64,000 bases of DNA from Nematostella vectensis (lineage: Eukaryota > Cnidaria > Anthozoa > Actiniaria > Edwardsiidae): assembly GCF_932526225.1 (NCBI RefSeq), contig NC_064045.1:1770501-1834500 (forward strand), read 5' to 3'. The notes beneath the pieces are model-generated. The model made no database searches. It was not told where the DNA came from and was given only the letters and a program-made list of their open reading frames with translations. This document shows positions 22,754 to 36,900 of this stretch, piece by piece; positions within the stretch are counted from its first letter, which is position 1; the number at the start of each line of letters is the position of its first letter. The position numbers and the translations under genes were made by a program.

Positions 22754-24907
22754 TCATCTGGCTGACGCAGCTCTAGGCGCCTCCCTGAGGACGGAAAGAC
22801 TGCTTACAGCAAAGTCCCACACCTAGAGGGAACAAATGTAACATTAGACTGGGAGAGAACACAAACAACAGGACATCAGAATGGGGTTGAGACAGAATAT
22901 GTGCAGGTTGAGTAACATATGATCTGTTGACGATCAGGGATTGTGAACTAGAGGTGATTAATTAGTCTCCTCCCGACTTCCGTCACCGTCCGTACCGTTA
23001 AAATAGAGAAACCATTAACCGGCCATTAATTCTAGTCGAACAGGACACTCTAAAATGGTCCAGGGTTAGAATATCTTTTCATTAGAAGAAACCTTTCTTT
23101 TTCAAATTTTATATCATCCAAACTAAACTATCCAAAAGCAAACCTTGGCTCAACGTTTTTTTCGATTGACGAATCTGTCCGTGTATATATACGTATAACA
23201 ACAGCATAACATCACGTGATGGGTACCTTGATTTCACCCAAGCTGTCACCGCTGACCACCCACTGGTCACTAAAAGTGACACACGAAACTCCGGACGAAT
23301 GGTCTTCGGGTAAGGTAAGTTGGCAGTGACCGCTGTCCAGTGACCAAACCTCAAATGAACGAACAAATATATTTTGTGACCAGACCTTTCAAATTAACGA
23401 ACAATTATATTTTGTGACCAGACCTTTCAAATAAACGAACAATTATATTTTGTGACCAGACCTTTCAAATGAACGAACAATTATATTTTGTGACCAGACC
23501 TTTCAAATGAACGAACAATTATATTTTGTGACCAGGCCATTCAAATTAATGAACAATTATATTTTGTGACCAGACCTTTCAAATTAACGAACAGTTATAT
23601 TTTGTGACCAGACCTTTCAAATGAACGAACAATTATATTTTGTGATCAGGCCTTTCAAATGAGCGAACAATAATATATTGTGACCAGACATTTTAAATAA
23701 ACTAACAAATATACACAACCAATCACAGCCCTATGAAGTACAGCCAATCACAGCCCTTTGAGTTGAAACAATATAGGCATGGATAGCTTACACAGCGATG
23801 ACAGGTGCTTTCTTTTTTCGTGAGTAAAACAGACAGAAAGTTTGGTCGCATTTCACAACAGTAAACGTCAGTCTTCCCAGTAACCGGGCTGTTACCTTGA
23901 CCGTCCTGTCATTAGATCCACTGACAACCTTGTGTGAGTCAACTGCTGTACACGTCACAGAACCTACCACAAAAAAGATACACAAATCATAGAGCCTACC
24001 ACAAAAATGACACACAAATCACAGAACCTACCACAAAAATGTAACACAAATCACAGAACCTACCACCTCTGCACCTCAACTCTATATTTATGTCCACCAT
24101 TATGAAAATGAGCCATGTTGCTCACCTGTATGTCTACCATTATGGAAATGAGCTCACCTGTATGTCCACCATTATGCAAATGAGCTCACTTATATGTCCA
24201 TCATTATGCAAATAAGCTTACCTGTAAGTCTACCATTATGCACATGAGCTCACCTGTATGTCCATCATTATGCAAATAAGCTCACCTGTATGTCCATCAT
24301 TATGCAAATGAGCTCGCCTGTATGTCCACCATTATGCAAATGAGCTCACTTGTATGTCCATCATTATGCAAATGAGCTCACTTGTATGTCCATCATTATG
24401 CAAATGAGCTCACCTGTATGCCTACCATTATGCAAATGAGCTCACCTGTATGTCTATCATTATGCAAATGAGCTCACCTGTATGTCTACCATTATGCAAA
24501 TGAGCTCACCTGTATGTCCATCATTATGCAAATGAGCTCACTTGTATGTCCATCATTATGCAAATGAGCTCACTTGTATGTCCATCATTATGCAAATGAG
24601 CTCACCTGTATGTCCATCATTATGCAAATGAGCTCACCTGTATGTCTACCATTATGCAAATGAGCTCACCTGTATGCCTACCATTATGCAAATGAGCTCA
24701 CCTGTATGTCTACCATTATGCAAATGAGCTCACCTGTATGTCTACCATTATGCAAATGAGCTCACCTGTATGTCCAAACAGGTTGTGCTGCTTCCTGCGT
24801 GTGTGGGTGTCCCAAAGACAGATAGTGTTGTCTGTCTGTCCAGATGCAACCAGCCTTGTACATGGACTGATTGACAGGCAGGAAATGGTGGTCCTACATG
24901 TCATGGG
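22754..24907 (-). CDS. F-box/WD40 gene, exons 6-9 (C-terminal WD repeats)
   Basis: Exon 6 (24766-24907) encodes PMTCRTTISCLSISP and DNTICLWDTHTRRKQHNLFG, ending HT plus one base at ACATACAG/GTGAGC. Exon 7 (23896-23963) completes a glycine and reads SVTCTAVDSHKVVSGSNDRT then VK. Exon 8 (23227-23349) starts VWSLDSGHCQLTLPEDHSSG and ends VVSGDSLGEIK. Exon 9 (22754-22822) reads VWDFAVSSLSVLREAPRAAS, then AR and TGA. Joined, they form classic WD repeats (HTG-SVTC ... DRTVK-VWS; EIK-VWD), which is strong support for each junction. Introns 6 and 7 consist largely of tandem copies of these very splice junctions. Confidence 0.92.
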
Positions 24908-27900
24908 CTAAGGGACAAGGTAAAAAAAAGCATGTGGTGAAGAGGGTATAAAGTGGCATGACTGTGTAGGGGGGATAATTGAAGTAGGTGACCTGGGGCA
25001 AGGTTAAAAGCACATCAGTGAGTACATTGTGGAAGAAATAGGGAAAAGAGAGAATGGAATGAGAAGAGAAAATATGGAGAAATATATAGAAGAGAAAGAT
25101 TTGTGAAATACCAGGCAGAGTGAGGAGTGCCACGAGGATGGAGAAAACTTTAAAAAAGGATGATGAGTTAAGCATGGCAAATAAGAGATTGATAGGAGAG
25201 AAAATGATTGAGTGTGGCATAGAGGAGGTAGCGAGTAGTCAAAGAGAAAGCCTTCTGGATGGAGCAGGATGGTTGACCAACACAGGATGGTTGACCAACA
25301 CATAGTGCAAGTGTAGCAAAGAAGGATTGACAGGGTAATAACAGGGTTTACTGAGTGGGAAGGGAACTTACTTCATCAGGTTTTTCTAAAATATATTTCT
25401 CAGCTTCTTGACGATCCAGTGCAAAAGAGTCTATGAATAATGTGTTAAGAAATACATAAATAAAATGACAAAAATTTGATGGCTTGAGATATCTCTCAAC
25501 GTACATGGTGGACCCAGAAATTTAGGGATATTTCCTTATGCCTTCTTATATCCTAGTGATGAATTTTCACGCGCGCTCACTGGTCAATACAGGTCACGTG
25601 CACATTTTCACAGGACAAATATCATAATGACGAGCCAAAGAGATATCTGTCACGTGAACATTTTTGTGCGGTCAAAACTTGCTTTTCGTCTAACTCCTCA
25701 AACGAACACCAAGGTTTTCAAAACGCTATATATTTTTTTAGAATTTATCCTAAAATGTGAAAGTAAAAGCAATAACAAAAAACTTCACAACGGCGCGTGC
25801 TCGTGGCGTCATTCCCTTGCACGTCAGCGCGCGAGCAAAAGACATTTCAAAATTGAAAACATTTTGCTTCAATTTATCACCTCCAGATTTTATTCCAGCT
25901 CTTAGCAGAACAATAAAAAATTTGCCTAGGTGTCAATACATCAGTTAAATGCAAGTTTGGTCTTGTAGTTTTTGTTCTAATGGAACAATTGTTGCATGGA
26001 TTTTTATTTTACGCTCGTGGTGTCATTCCAGTGCACGTCAGCGTACACAGAAGACACTTTTATAACATGGCTACATTCTAACGCGCGCTCTGATTGGCTA
26101 ATTTTCTATAAACAAGAAATGGATCTATCAAAGAGATAAACCATAAAAGAAAAAAAACCATTGCTGAACACAAAACGTTCGCCAGATAAATACTAGTAGC
26201 GACTTTTTCGGTAACTCTAAAACCTTTATACTTCTTTTTTGGGCTGCATCTTTCTACATATGATAAATGAGGACCCAGATTTCCTGTAGGGCGTTCTTTA
26301 GATAGGGGGCGTTTATTAGGCCAAGGAAACGGTAAAAAATCATCCAAATCGCTTGAAGTCTTTCGAATGGTGTTTCTGCTATTTTGCCCTTGTATAAATT
26401 GTTCTAGTTCCTCCTGGCTGTTAGATGTTAGACATCTCCTCTTTGTTATAAAACATTCCACTGTTGTTGTTGTTGTTGTTGTTTCGACTTTTGCCGGCAA
26501 ATTCTTCCTCTGGGTAGTAGAATTCGCTTTCACTTTCTTCGTCGTTTTTCATCGCTTATTTTCCGTTGCAACTGACTGTTGCTGAAACTTCCGTCGCTCG
26601 TACTTATGAGTCGTGTTGTTGTTTTTCTCGGGAATTTTGTCTCCATTGTCCTCTTCTGGATAGTCAAACTGACTATATGAATAATTTTCTTCGATCATAG
26701 TAAAGCGTATCGATATTTGGTATAATTTTTCTTTGTCAGGCTTTGGTTTGAGAGGTGAAGATCGGCTTTGGTCGCCCGAGCACTCGGTGTCACTCTCAAG
26801 TCACAAAAGAAAGATTTTTACATATTGCCCGGTAATTATCTTAGGATCTTGCCCGCTTCTCAGCCAATCAGAGCGCACGTATGATCGTTGCCACATAATA
26901 AATAAAATAAATAAACCCCATCTTTGGCTCACTGTGATATCGGCGGATAATGTCCGCGGCTAAGAAATGCTCCTCAAAATTTCACACATGCCCTCGAAGC
27001 TTCGCTTCTCGGCCAAATGTTTATTTTTCGTACCATTTCTCATCCTTGGACATTATCCGCCGTTATCTCAGCCGCCAGAAGGGTTTTATTGACTTAATAT
27101 CTTTAGGCAAAATCTTTAAAAGAGGGCCCAGTACTAGGTCTGTCATACATGACATACTCATGACTGAATTATCAACATCATCTCCTGATAAGCTCCGTCC
27201 ATCAAACTTGACAGACTGTGAAAAACAAGACAAAAAGATATGTTTAATGACTAGTAAACAGTCAATAAATGCTGCTAGGGGTCAGACCAACAGCTTGGAT
27301 GGCAGTACCTATTTATCATCTAGGGAAAGAGACACTCCTGTTATTAGTTATGGTTGCTAATAGCAACAATATGTCACCCTTACCCCATCACAAATGTCAC
27401 CCTTACCCCATCACATATGTCACCCTTACCCCATCACATATGTCACCCTTACCCCATCACAAATGTCATCCTTACCCCATCACACACGTCACCCTTTTCC
27501 CATCAGAAATGTCACCCTTACCCTATCACAAATGTCACCCGTCTCCTATCACAAATGCCACCCTTACCCCATCACATATGTCACCCTTACCCCATCACAA
27601 ATGTCACCCTTACCCATCACACATGTCACCATTACCCCATCACATATGTCACCCTTACCCCATCACAAATGTCACCCTTAACCCATCACATACGTCACTC
27701 TTACACCATCACATATGTCACCCTTACACCATCACATGTCACCCTTACCCCATCACCCTTACCCCATCACATATGTCACCCTTACACCATCACATGTCAC
27801 CCTTACCCCATCACATATGTCACCCTTTCCCCATCACATATGTCACCCTTTCCCCATCACATAAGTTACCCTTCTCCCATCACACATGTCACCCTTAACC

Positions 27901-30900
27901 CATCACATACGTCACCCTTAACCCATCACATGTCACCCTTACCCCATCACATATGTCACCCTTACCCCATCACAAATGTCACCCTTACCCCATCACATAT
28001 GTCACCCTTACAACATCACATATGACACCCTTCCCCTTTCCCCATCTAGGTTTAGCCTACATGGGTATTTCCAATTAAGTAATTTTTATCAGACATAAAA
28101 CGTTGTTCTTAGGATAATTGATAAAGAACTATTTCAAATCGGATTGTACTGTAGAGTTCAAGAGTCCTAACCCAGTGATTAATGGGTATGTATTATGAAT
28201 GACTGAGTACTGATCTCTGAAAACCGTGTGAATATTTACAGGCACATAAACAAGGATGCTAAAGATTTACAAATCTGTATATATGCGACTACATAACTAT
28301 CTTACCCTTGTATTTACCCCAACACTCATGCGACTACATAACTATCTTACCCTTGTATTAACCCCAACACTCATGCGACTACATAACTATCTTACCCTTG
28401 TATTTACCCCAACACTCATGTGACTACATAACTATCTTACCCTTGTATTTACCCCAACACTCATGTGACTACATAACTATCTTACCCTTGTATTTACCCC
28501 AAAACTTATAGGACTATATAACTACATATCTTGCCCTTGTATTTACCCCAGAACTTATAGGACTATATAACTACATATCTTGCTCTTGTATTTACCCAAT
28601 AAGCCATGTCCTTACTCTACATTACTTTCTTGTTACCTGGAAACCGATAAGGTTCCAGTTTTCCATGACCTCAGCAGCATGGGATATGGAGACTGACCAG
28701 GTGTTACTATGGTGTTTTTGTTGTAGCTGAACATCCAATACAGAACACCTTAAAGGAACAACACAAAGAGGTGACTTCCACTAGGAAATCACAGGACTTT
28801 TTAGGCGGCAAGCATGTGTGTACTATGAAAAGCCGCAAAATGACAACAATAAAAAGCAACTTAATCAGCGGTTATGAATCAGCAGAAAGCTTCTAAGCCA
28901 GAAGGGTCTTATTTTCAAAGGAAGATTTTACTTGTTAATTGCTTATTTGGGTAACCGTAGAAACCAATTCTGTGTTTATTTTGGCATGAGTTTGGAACTA
29001 AAAAAATCACATGATTTCTTAGTCCAAGTCACCTATTGATAGAAATACACCTACAATACAATACTACATACATCATATACACCTACAATATAATATTACA
29101 TACATCATATACACCTACAATACAATACTACATACCTCATATACACCAATAATACAATACTACATACATCATAGACACCTACAATACAATACTACATACA
29201 TCATATACACCAATAATACAATACTAGATACATCATATACACCTACAATACAATACTACATATACATCATTTACACCTACAATACAATACAACATAAACA
29301 TCATATACACCTACAATACAATACCATATACATCATATACACCTACAATACAATACTAGATACATCATATACACCTACAATACAATACTACATATACACC
29401 TACAATACAATACAACATAAACATCATATACACCTACAATACAATACCATATACATCATATACACCTACAATACAATACTACATATACATCATATACACC
29501 TACAATACAATACAACATAAACATCATATACACCTACAATACAATACCATATACATCATATACACCTACAATACAATACTAGATACATCATATACACCTA
29601 CAATACAATACTACATATACATCATATACACCTACAATACAATACAACATAAACATCATATACACCTACAATACAATACCATATACATCATATACACCTA
29701 CAATACAATACTACATATACATCATATACACCTACAATACAATTCTACAGTAAATATTGGAAAATTTTCAAACACTGAAAATTCGAGGTCAGGTTTTGGA
29801 CCCCGAGGTGTTTTGAACCCCCAAAATACTACTTATTTACCAATGAATATACAAAATAACTACAAAATACCCACTGACGGTTTAAATCACCGATTTAACC
29901 CTTGCACCCCAAGACCCGCTAATTTTCCAACATCTACTGTACATACATCATTTACACCTACAATACAATACTACATACATCATATACACCTACAATACAA
30001 TACTACATAAATACACCACAATACAATACTACATACATCATATACACCTACAATACAATACTACATATACATCATATACACCTACAATACAATATGACAT
30101 AAACATCATTTACACCTACAATACAATACGACATAAACATCATTTACACCTACAATACAATACGACATAAACAACATTTACACCTACAATACAATACAAC
30201 ATAAAACATCATTTACACCTACAATACAATACTACATATACATCATATATACCTACAATACAATACGACATAAACATCATTTACACCTACAATACAATAC
30301 TACATATACATCATATACACTACAATACAATACGACATAAACATCATTTACACCTACAATACAATACGACATAAACATCATTTACACCTACAATACAATA
30401 CGACATAAACATCATTTACACCTACAAAACAATACTACATATACATCATATATACCTACAATACAATACTACATATACATCATATATACCTACAATACAA
30501 TACGACATAAACATCATTTATACCTACAATACAATACGACATAAACATCATTTACACCTACAATACAATACTACATATACATCATATATACCTACAATAC
30601 AATACGACATAAACATCATTTACACCTACAATACAATACTACATATACATCATTTACACCTACAATACAATTCTACATATACATCATATATACCTACAAT
30701 ACAATACGACAAAAATCATTTACACCTACAATACAATACTACATATACATCATATACACTACAATACACAATGCTTCATACATCATTTACACCTACAATA
30801 CAATACCACATAAACATCATTTACACCTACAATACAATTCTACATATACATCATATATACCTACAATACAATACGACAAAAATCATTTACACCTACAATA

Positions 30901-33900
30901 CAATACTACATATACATCATATACACTACAATACACAATGCTTCATACATCATTTACACCTACAATACAATACTACATAAACATCATTTACACCTACAAT
31001 ACAATACGACATAAACATCATTTACACCTACAATACAATACGACATAAACATCATTTACACCTACAATACAATACGACATAAACATCATTTACACCTACA
31101 ATACAATATGACATAAACATCATATACACCTACAATACAATATGACATAAACATCATTTACACGTACAATACAATACTACATATACATCATTTACACCTA
31201 CAATACAATACGACATAAACATCATATACACCTACAATACAATACGACATAAACATTATTTACACCTACAATACAATGCTTCATACATCATATACACCTA
31301 TAGTACACGGCATTACTAAAAACGGAACGGGCGTAACCAGTATATTTCGTTTAGTTATAGGGGTAGGGATGTCATACTAGGATCACCATTTATTTCCTTT
31401 CTAATCTGCACAAAACGCAAGGCGAGGCGATTGAACATTCCGTTGTGACTTGCCAAAATAACTTCAGTAATGGCAAGTGCGCTACGTTATTTCAGGCATA
31501 TTTGACATTCATGCAATTTTTATCCCATTACCATTGAATGTTCCAGATAGTAGCATTAGTAGTGTTGCTCATAGCTTCCTGTTAGAGATAACGCCAAATA
31601 TCATACCGTAATACTGCAAGCGTCTAAAGGGAACGATTGTAGCTGAAATTTGTTACTAATAAATTATCCAATTTTTTATATGTACATGTGCTGAATGAAT
31701 ACAATCAAAATCCAATCTATCAAAAGGGCTGAAAGAATTGTTAGTGATTTTGAAGTACTTTGAAATCTGGCCCACACACACTTGGGATATCCGGAAATAT
31801 TATACAATTATAGCCAAGCCAAGGTTGCCGTTGTCAATCAAAACTTTACGTAACATCGCCTTGCAGATTTACTGCCATGACAGGTTATTTACAGAGAGGG
31901 GAGGGACGGTATGTGTTGGACTAGGTAACTGACCTCTTATAGTCTAGTTACGAATGTAGTACCAAAAATTGCTTTTAAGCACTTAAGAAAAGATAAATGA
32001 ACACTACAGAGATTGTTTTAAAATATTTACATTAGCTTAGCAAGTAGACACAACGCCACATACTATGCACCTCTTCCTCCTACCCCAGGTTAAGACATCC
32101 ATGTGAAATCTAATTATGATCTTGGTAAATCAGTAACTTGTTTTTGTATATTGAATAAAAAGATCTCCTAAACCACCATCGTGTCTCTTGTTACACACAC
32201 CCAGTGTGAACTACAACACTCAGTGCTCACTCCATCATTTTTTGACTGTGAAAATGTATTCTGTGTCAGGACTTAGAAATGCAGACAATATGTGCTACAT
32301 CAACTGCATCCTCCAAAGTATACTTGGCAACAGCCCTATAGCGGAGTACATGAGGGACTGCGCATATCCAGAGAGACATGATTAGATGCAGATTCGAAAG
32401 AAATAAATGGTGATCCTAGTATGACATCCCTCCCCTATTACTAAGCGAAAAATACTGGTTCTGCCGGTTCCGCTGGTTTTGTTGGTTCCGCTATAGACTG
32501 GTCTGTGAAGGAAAATAATAAAACTGCAATACTGTGCCAGGATTTGTGTGTAATTTACTTTCTGTTAGCCTCAAAAAAAACAAAAGAAAATATAAAAGAA
32601 AAAAATCAAACACAAGAGGAACAATATCAGTGGAACATTTCTTCAGGATCAGCAATAACCATCATTTTTCCATGAGACCTGTTGTAGTGCATAAGGTAGT
32701 TGTTTCTGTAGGTATAAATAAATGACTGCCCTGTTGTAGTGCATAACCTAGTAAATGTCTGTAGGTACAACTAAATGACTGCCCTGTTGTAGTGCATAAG
32801 CTAGTAATGTCTGTAGGTACAACTAAATGACTGCCCTGTTGTAGTGCATAAGTTAGTAATGTCTGTAGGTACAACTAAACGACTGCCCTGTTGTAGTGCA
32901 TAAGTTAGTAATGTCTGTAGGTACAACTAAACGACTGCCCTGTTGTAGTGCATAAGTTAGTAATGTCTGTAGGTACAACTAAATGACTGCCCTGTTGTAG
33001 TGCATAAGCTAGTAATGTCTGTAGGTACAACTAAACGACTGCCCTGTTGTAGTGCATAACCTAGTAATGTCTGTAGGTACAACTAAATGACTGCCCTGTT
33101 GTAGTGCATAAGCTAGTAATGTCTGTAGGTTCAACTAAATGACTGCCCTGTTGTAGTGCATAACCTAGTAATGTCTGTAGGTACAACTAAATGACTGCCC
33201 TGTTGTAGTGCATAAGGTAGTAATGTCTGTAGGTACAACTAAATGACTGCCCTGTTGTAGTGCATAAGCTAGTAATGTCTGTAGGTTCAACTAAATGACT
33301 GCCCTGTTGTAGTGCATAAGCTAGTAATGTCTGTAGGTTCAACTAAATGACTGCCCTGTTGTAGTGCATAGCTAGTAATGTCTGTAGGTACAACTAAATG
33401 ACTGCCCTGTTGTAGTGCATAAGCTAGTAATGTCTGTAGGTACAACTAAATGACTGCCCTGTTGTAGTGCATAAGTTAGTAATGTCTGTAGGTACAACTA
33501 AACGACTGCCCTGTTGTAGTGCATAAGTTAGTAATGTCTGTAGGTACAACTAAACGACTGCCCTGTTGTAGTGCATAAGCTAGTAATGTCTAAAGGTACA
33601 ACTAAATGACTGCCCTGTTGTAGTGCATAAGCTAGTAATGTCTGTAGGTTCAACTAAATGACTGCCCTGTTGTAGTGCATAAGCTAGTAATGTCTGTAGG
33701 TTCAACTAAATGACTGCCCTGTTGTAGTGCATAACCTAGTAATGTCTGTAGGTTCAACTAAACGACTGCCCTGTTGTAGTGCATAACCTAGTAATGTCTG
33801 TAGGTACAACTAAATGACTGCCCTGTTGTAGTGCATAACCTAGTAATGTCTGTAGGTACAACTAAATGACTGCCCTGTTGTAGTGCATAAGCTAGTAATG

Positions 33901-36900
33901 TCTGTAGGTTCAACTAAACGACTGCCCTGTTGTAGTGCATAAGCTAGTAATGTCTGTAGGTTCAACTAAACGACTGCCCTGTTGTAGTGCATAAGCTAGT
34001 AATGTCTGTAGGTACAACTAAATGACTGCCCTGTTGTAGTGCATAACCTAGTAATGTCTGTAGGTACAACTAAATGACTGCCCTGTTGTAGTGCATAAGC
34101 TAGTAATGTCTGTAGGTACATCTAAACGACTGCCCTGTTGTAGTGCATAAGCTAGTAATGTCTGTAGGTTCAACTAAACGACTGCCCTGTTGTAGTGCAT
34201 AAGCTAGTAATGTCTGTAGGTACAACTAAACGACTGCCCTGTTGTAGTGCATAAGTTAGTAATGTCTGTAGGTTCAACTAAATGACTGCCCTGTTGTAGT
34301 GCATAAGCTAGTAATGTCTGTAGGTACAACTAAATGACTGCCCTGTTGTAGTGCATAAGCTAGTAATGTCTGTAGGTACAACTAAATGACTGCCCTGTTG
34401 TAGTGCATAAGCTAGTAATGTCTGTAGGTACAACTAAATGACTGCCCTGTTGTAGTGCATAAGCTAGTAATGTCTGTAGGTACAACTAAATGACTGCCCT
34501 GTTGTAGTGCATAAGTTAGTAATGTCTGTAGGTACAACTAAATGACTGCCCTGTTGTAGTGCATAAGCTAGTAATGTCTGTAGGTACAACTAAACGACTG
34601 CCCTGTTGTAGTGCATAACCTAGTAATGTCTGTAGGTACAACTAAACGACTGCCCTGTTGTAGTGCATAAGCTAGTAATGTCTGTAGGTACAACTAAATG
34701 ACTGCCCTGTTGTAGTGCATAAGCTAGTAATGTCTGTAGGTACAACTAAACGACTGCCCTTTTGTAGTGCATAAGCTAGTAATGTCTGTAGGTACAACTA
34801 AACGACTGCCCTGTTGTAGTGCATAAGTTAGTAATGTCTGTAGGTACAACTAAACGACTGCCCTTTTGTAGTGCATAAGCTAGTAATGTCTGTAGGTACA
34901 ACTAAACGACTGCCCTGTTGTAGTGCATAAGTTAGTAATGTCTGTAGGTACAACTAAATGACTGCCCTGTTGTAGTGCATAAGCTAGTAATGTCTGTAGG
35001 TACAACTAAATGACTGCCCTGTTGTAGTGCATAAGTTAGTAATGTCTGTAGGTACAACTAAATGACTGCCCTGTTGTAGTGCATAAGCTAGTAATGTCTG
35101 TAGGTACAACTAAACGACTGCCCTGTTGTAGTGAATAAGCTAGTAATGTCTGTAGGTACAACTAAATGACTGCCCTGTTGTAGTGCATAAGCTAGTAATG
35201 TCTGTAGGTACAACTAAATGACTGCCCTGTTGTAGTGCATAAGTTAGTAATGTCTGTAGGTACAACTAAACGACTGCCCTGTTGTAGTGCATAAGCTAGT
35301 AATGTCTGTAGGTACAACTAAATGACTGCCCTGTTGTAGTGCATAAGCTAGTAATGTCTGTAGGTACAACTAAATGACTGCCCTGTTGTAGTGCATAAGT
35401 TAGTAATGTCTGTAGGTACAACTAAATGACTGCCCTGTTGTAGTGCATAACCTAGTAATGTCTGTAGGTACAACTAAATGACTGCCCTGTTGTAGTGCAT
35501 AACCTAGTAATGTCTGTAGGTACAACTAAATGACTGCCCTGTTGTAGTGCATAAGCTAGTAATGTCTGTAGGTTCAACTAAATGACTGCCCTGTTGTAGT
35601 GCATAACCTAGTAATGTCTGTAGGTACAACTAAATGACTGCCCTGTTGTAGTGCATAAGGTAGTAATGTCTGTAGGTACAACTAAATGACTGCCCTGTTG
35701 TAGTGCATAAGCTAGTAATGTCTGTAGGTTCAACTAAATGACTGCCCTGTTGTAGTGCATAAGCTAGTAATGTCTGTAGGTTCAACTAAATGACTGCCCT
35801 GTTGTAGTGCATAAGCTAGTAATGTCTGTAGGTACAACTAAACGACTGCCCTGTTGTAGTGCATAAGCTAGTAATGTCTATAGGTACAACTAAATGACTG
35901 CCCTGTTGTAGTGCATAAGCTAGTAATGTCTGTAGGTACAACTAAACGACTGCCCTGTTGTAGTGCATAAGCTAGTAATGTCTGTAGGTTCAACTAAACG
36001 ACTGCCCTGTTGTAGTGCATAAGCTAGTAATGTCTGTAGGTTCAACTAAACGACTGCCCTGTTGTAGTACATAAGCTAGTAATGTCTGTAGGTACAACTA
36101 AACGACTGCCCTGTTGTAGTGCATAAGTTAGTAATGTCTGTAGGTTCAACTAAATGACTGCCCTGTTGTAGTGCATAAGCTAGTAATGTCTGTAGGTACA
36201 ACTAAATGACTGCCCTGTTGTAGTGCATAAGCTAGTAATGTCTGTAGGTACAACTAAATGACTGCCCTGTTGTAGTGCATAAGCTAGTAATGTCTGTAGG
36301 TACAACTAAATGACTGCCCTGTTGTAGTGCATAAGTTAGTAATGTCTGTAGGTACAACTAAATGACTGCCTTGTTGTAGTGCATAAGCTAGTAATGTCTG
36401 TAGGTACAACTAAATGACTGCCCTGTTGTAGTGCATAAGCTAGTAATGTCTGTAGGTACAACTAAATGACTGCCCTGTTGTAGTGCATAAGCTAGTAATG
36501 TCTGTAGGTACAACTAAATGACTGCCCTGTTGTAGTGCATAAGTTAGTAATGTCTGTAGGTACAACTAAATGACTGCCCTGTTGTAGTGCATAAGTTAGT
36601 AATGTCTGTAGGTACAACTAAACGACTGCCCTGTTGTAGTGCATAAGCTAGTAATGTCTGTAGGTACAACTAAATGACTGCCCTGTTGTAGTGCATAAGC
36701 TAGTAATGTCTGTAGGTACAACTAAACGACTGCCCTGTTGTAGTGCATAAGCTAGTAATGTCTGTAGGTACAACTAAACGACTGCCCTGTTGTAGTGCAT
36801 AACCTAGTAATGTCTGTAGGTACAACTAAATGACTGCCCTGTTGTAGTGCATAAGCTAGTAATGTCTGTAGGTACAACTAAACGACTGCCCTTTTGTAGT

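Larger units (their letters stand above)
24908..27364. other. Intron 5 sequence of the F-box/WD40 gene, mostly without recognisable genes
   Basis: 24908-25371 is purine rich on the plus strand with no repeat unit. 25540-26120 contains two related segments with CTCGTGG(C/T)GTCATTCC then GCACGTCAGCG (about 25800 and 26015), probably parts of an old mobile element, and CpG-rich motifs. Two low-confidence open frames, one on each strand, occupy 26078-27360 and are listed separately. Confidence 0.45.

Noticed and set aside
27269-28025. Plus-strand frames with HHICHPYPIT repeats
   Set aside because: Artefact of the 22-23 bp array; several frames are open at once.
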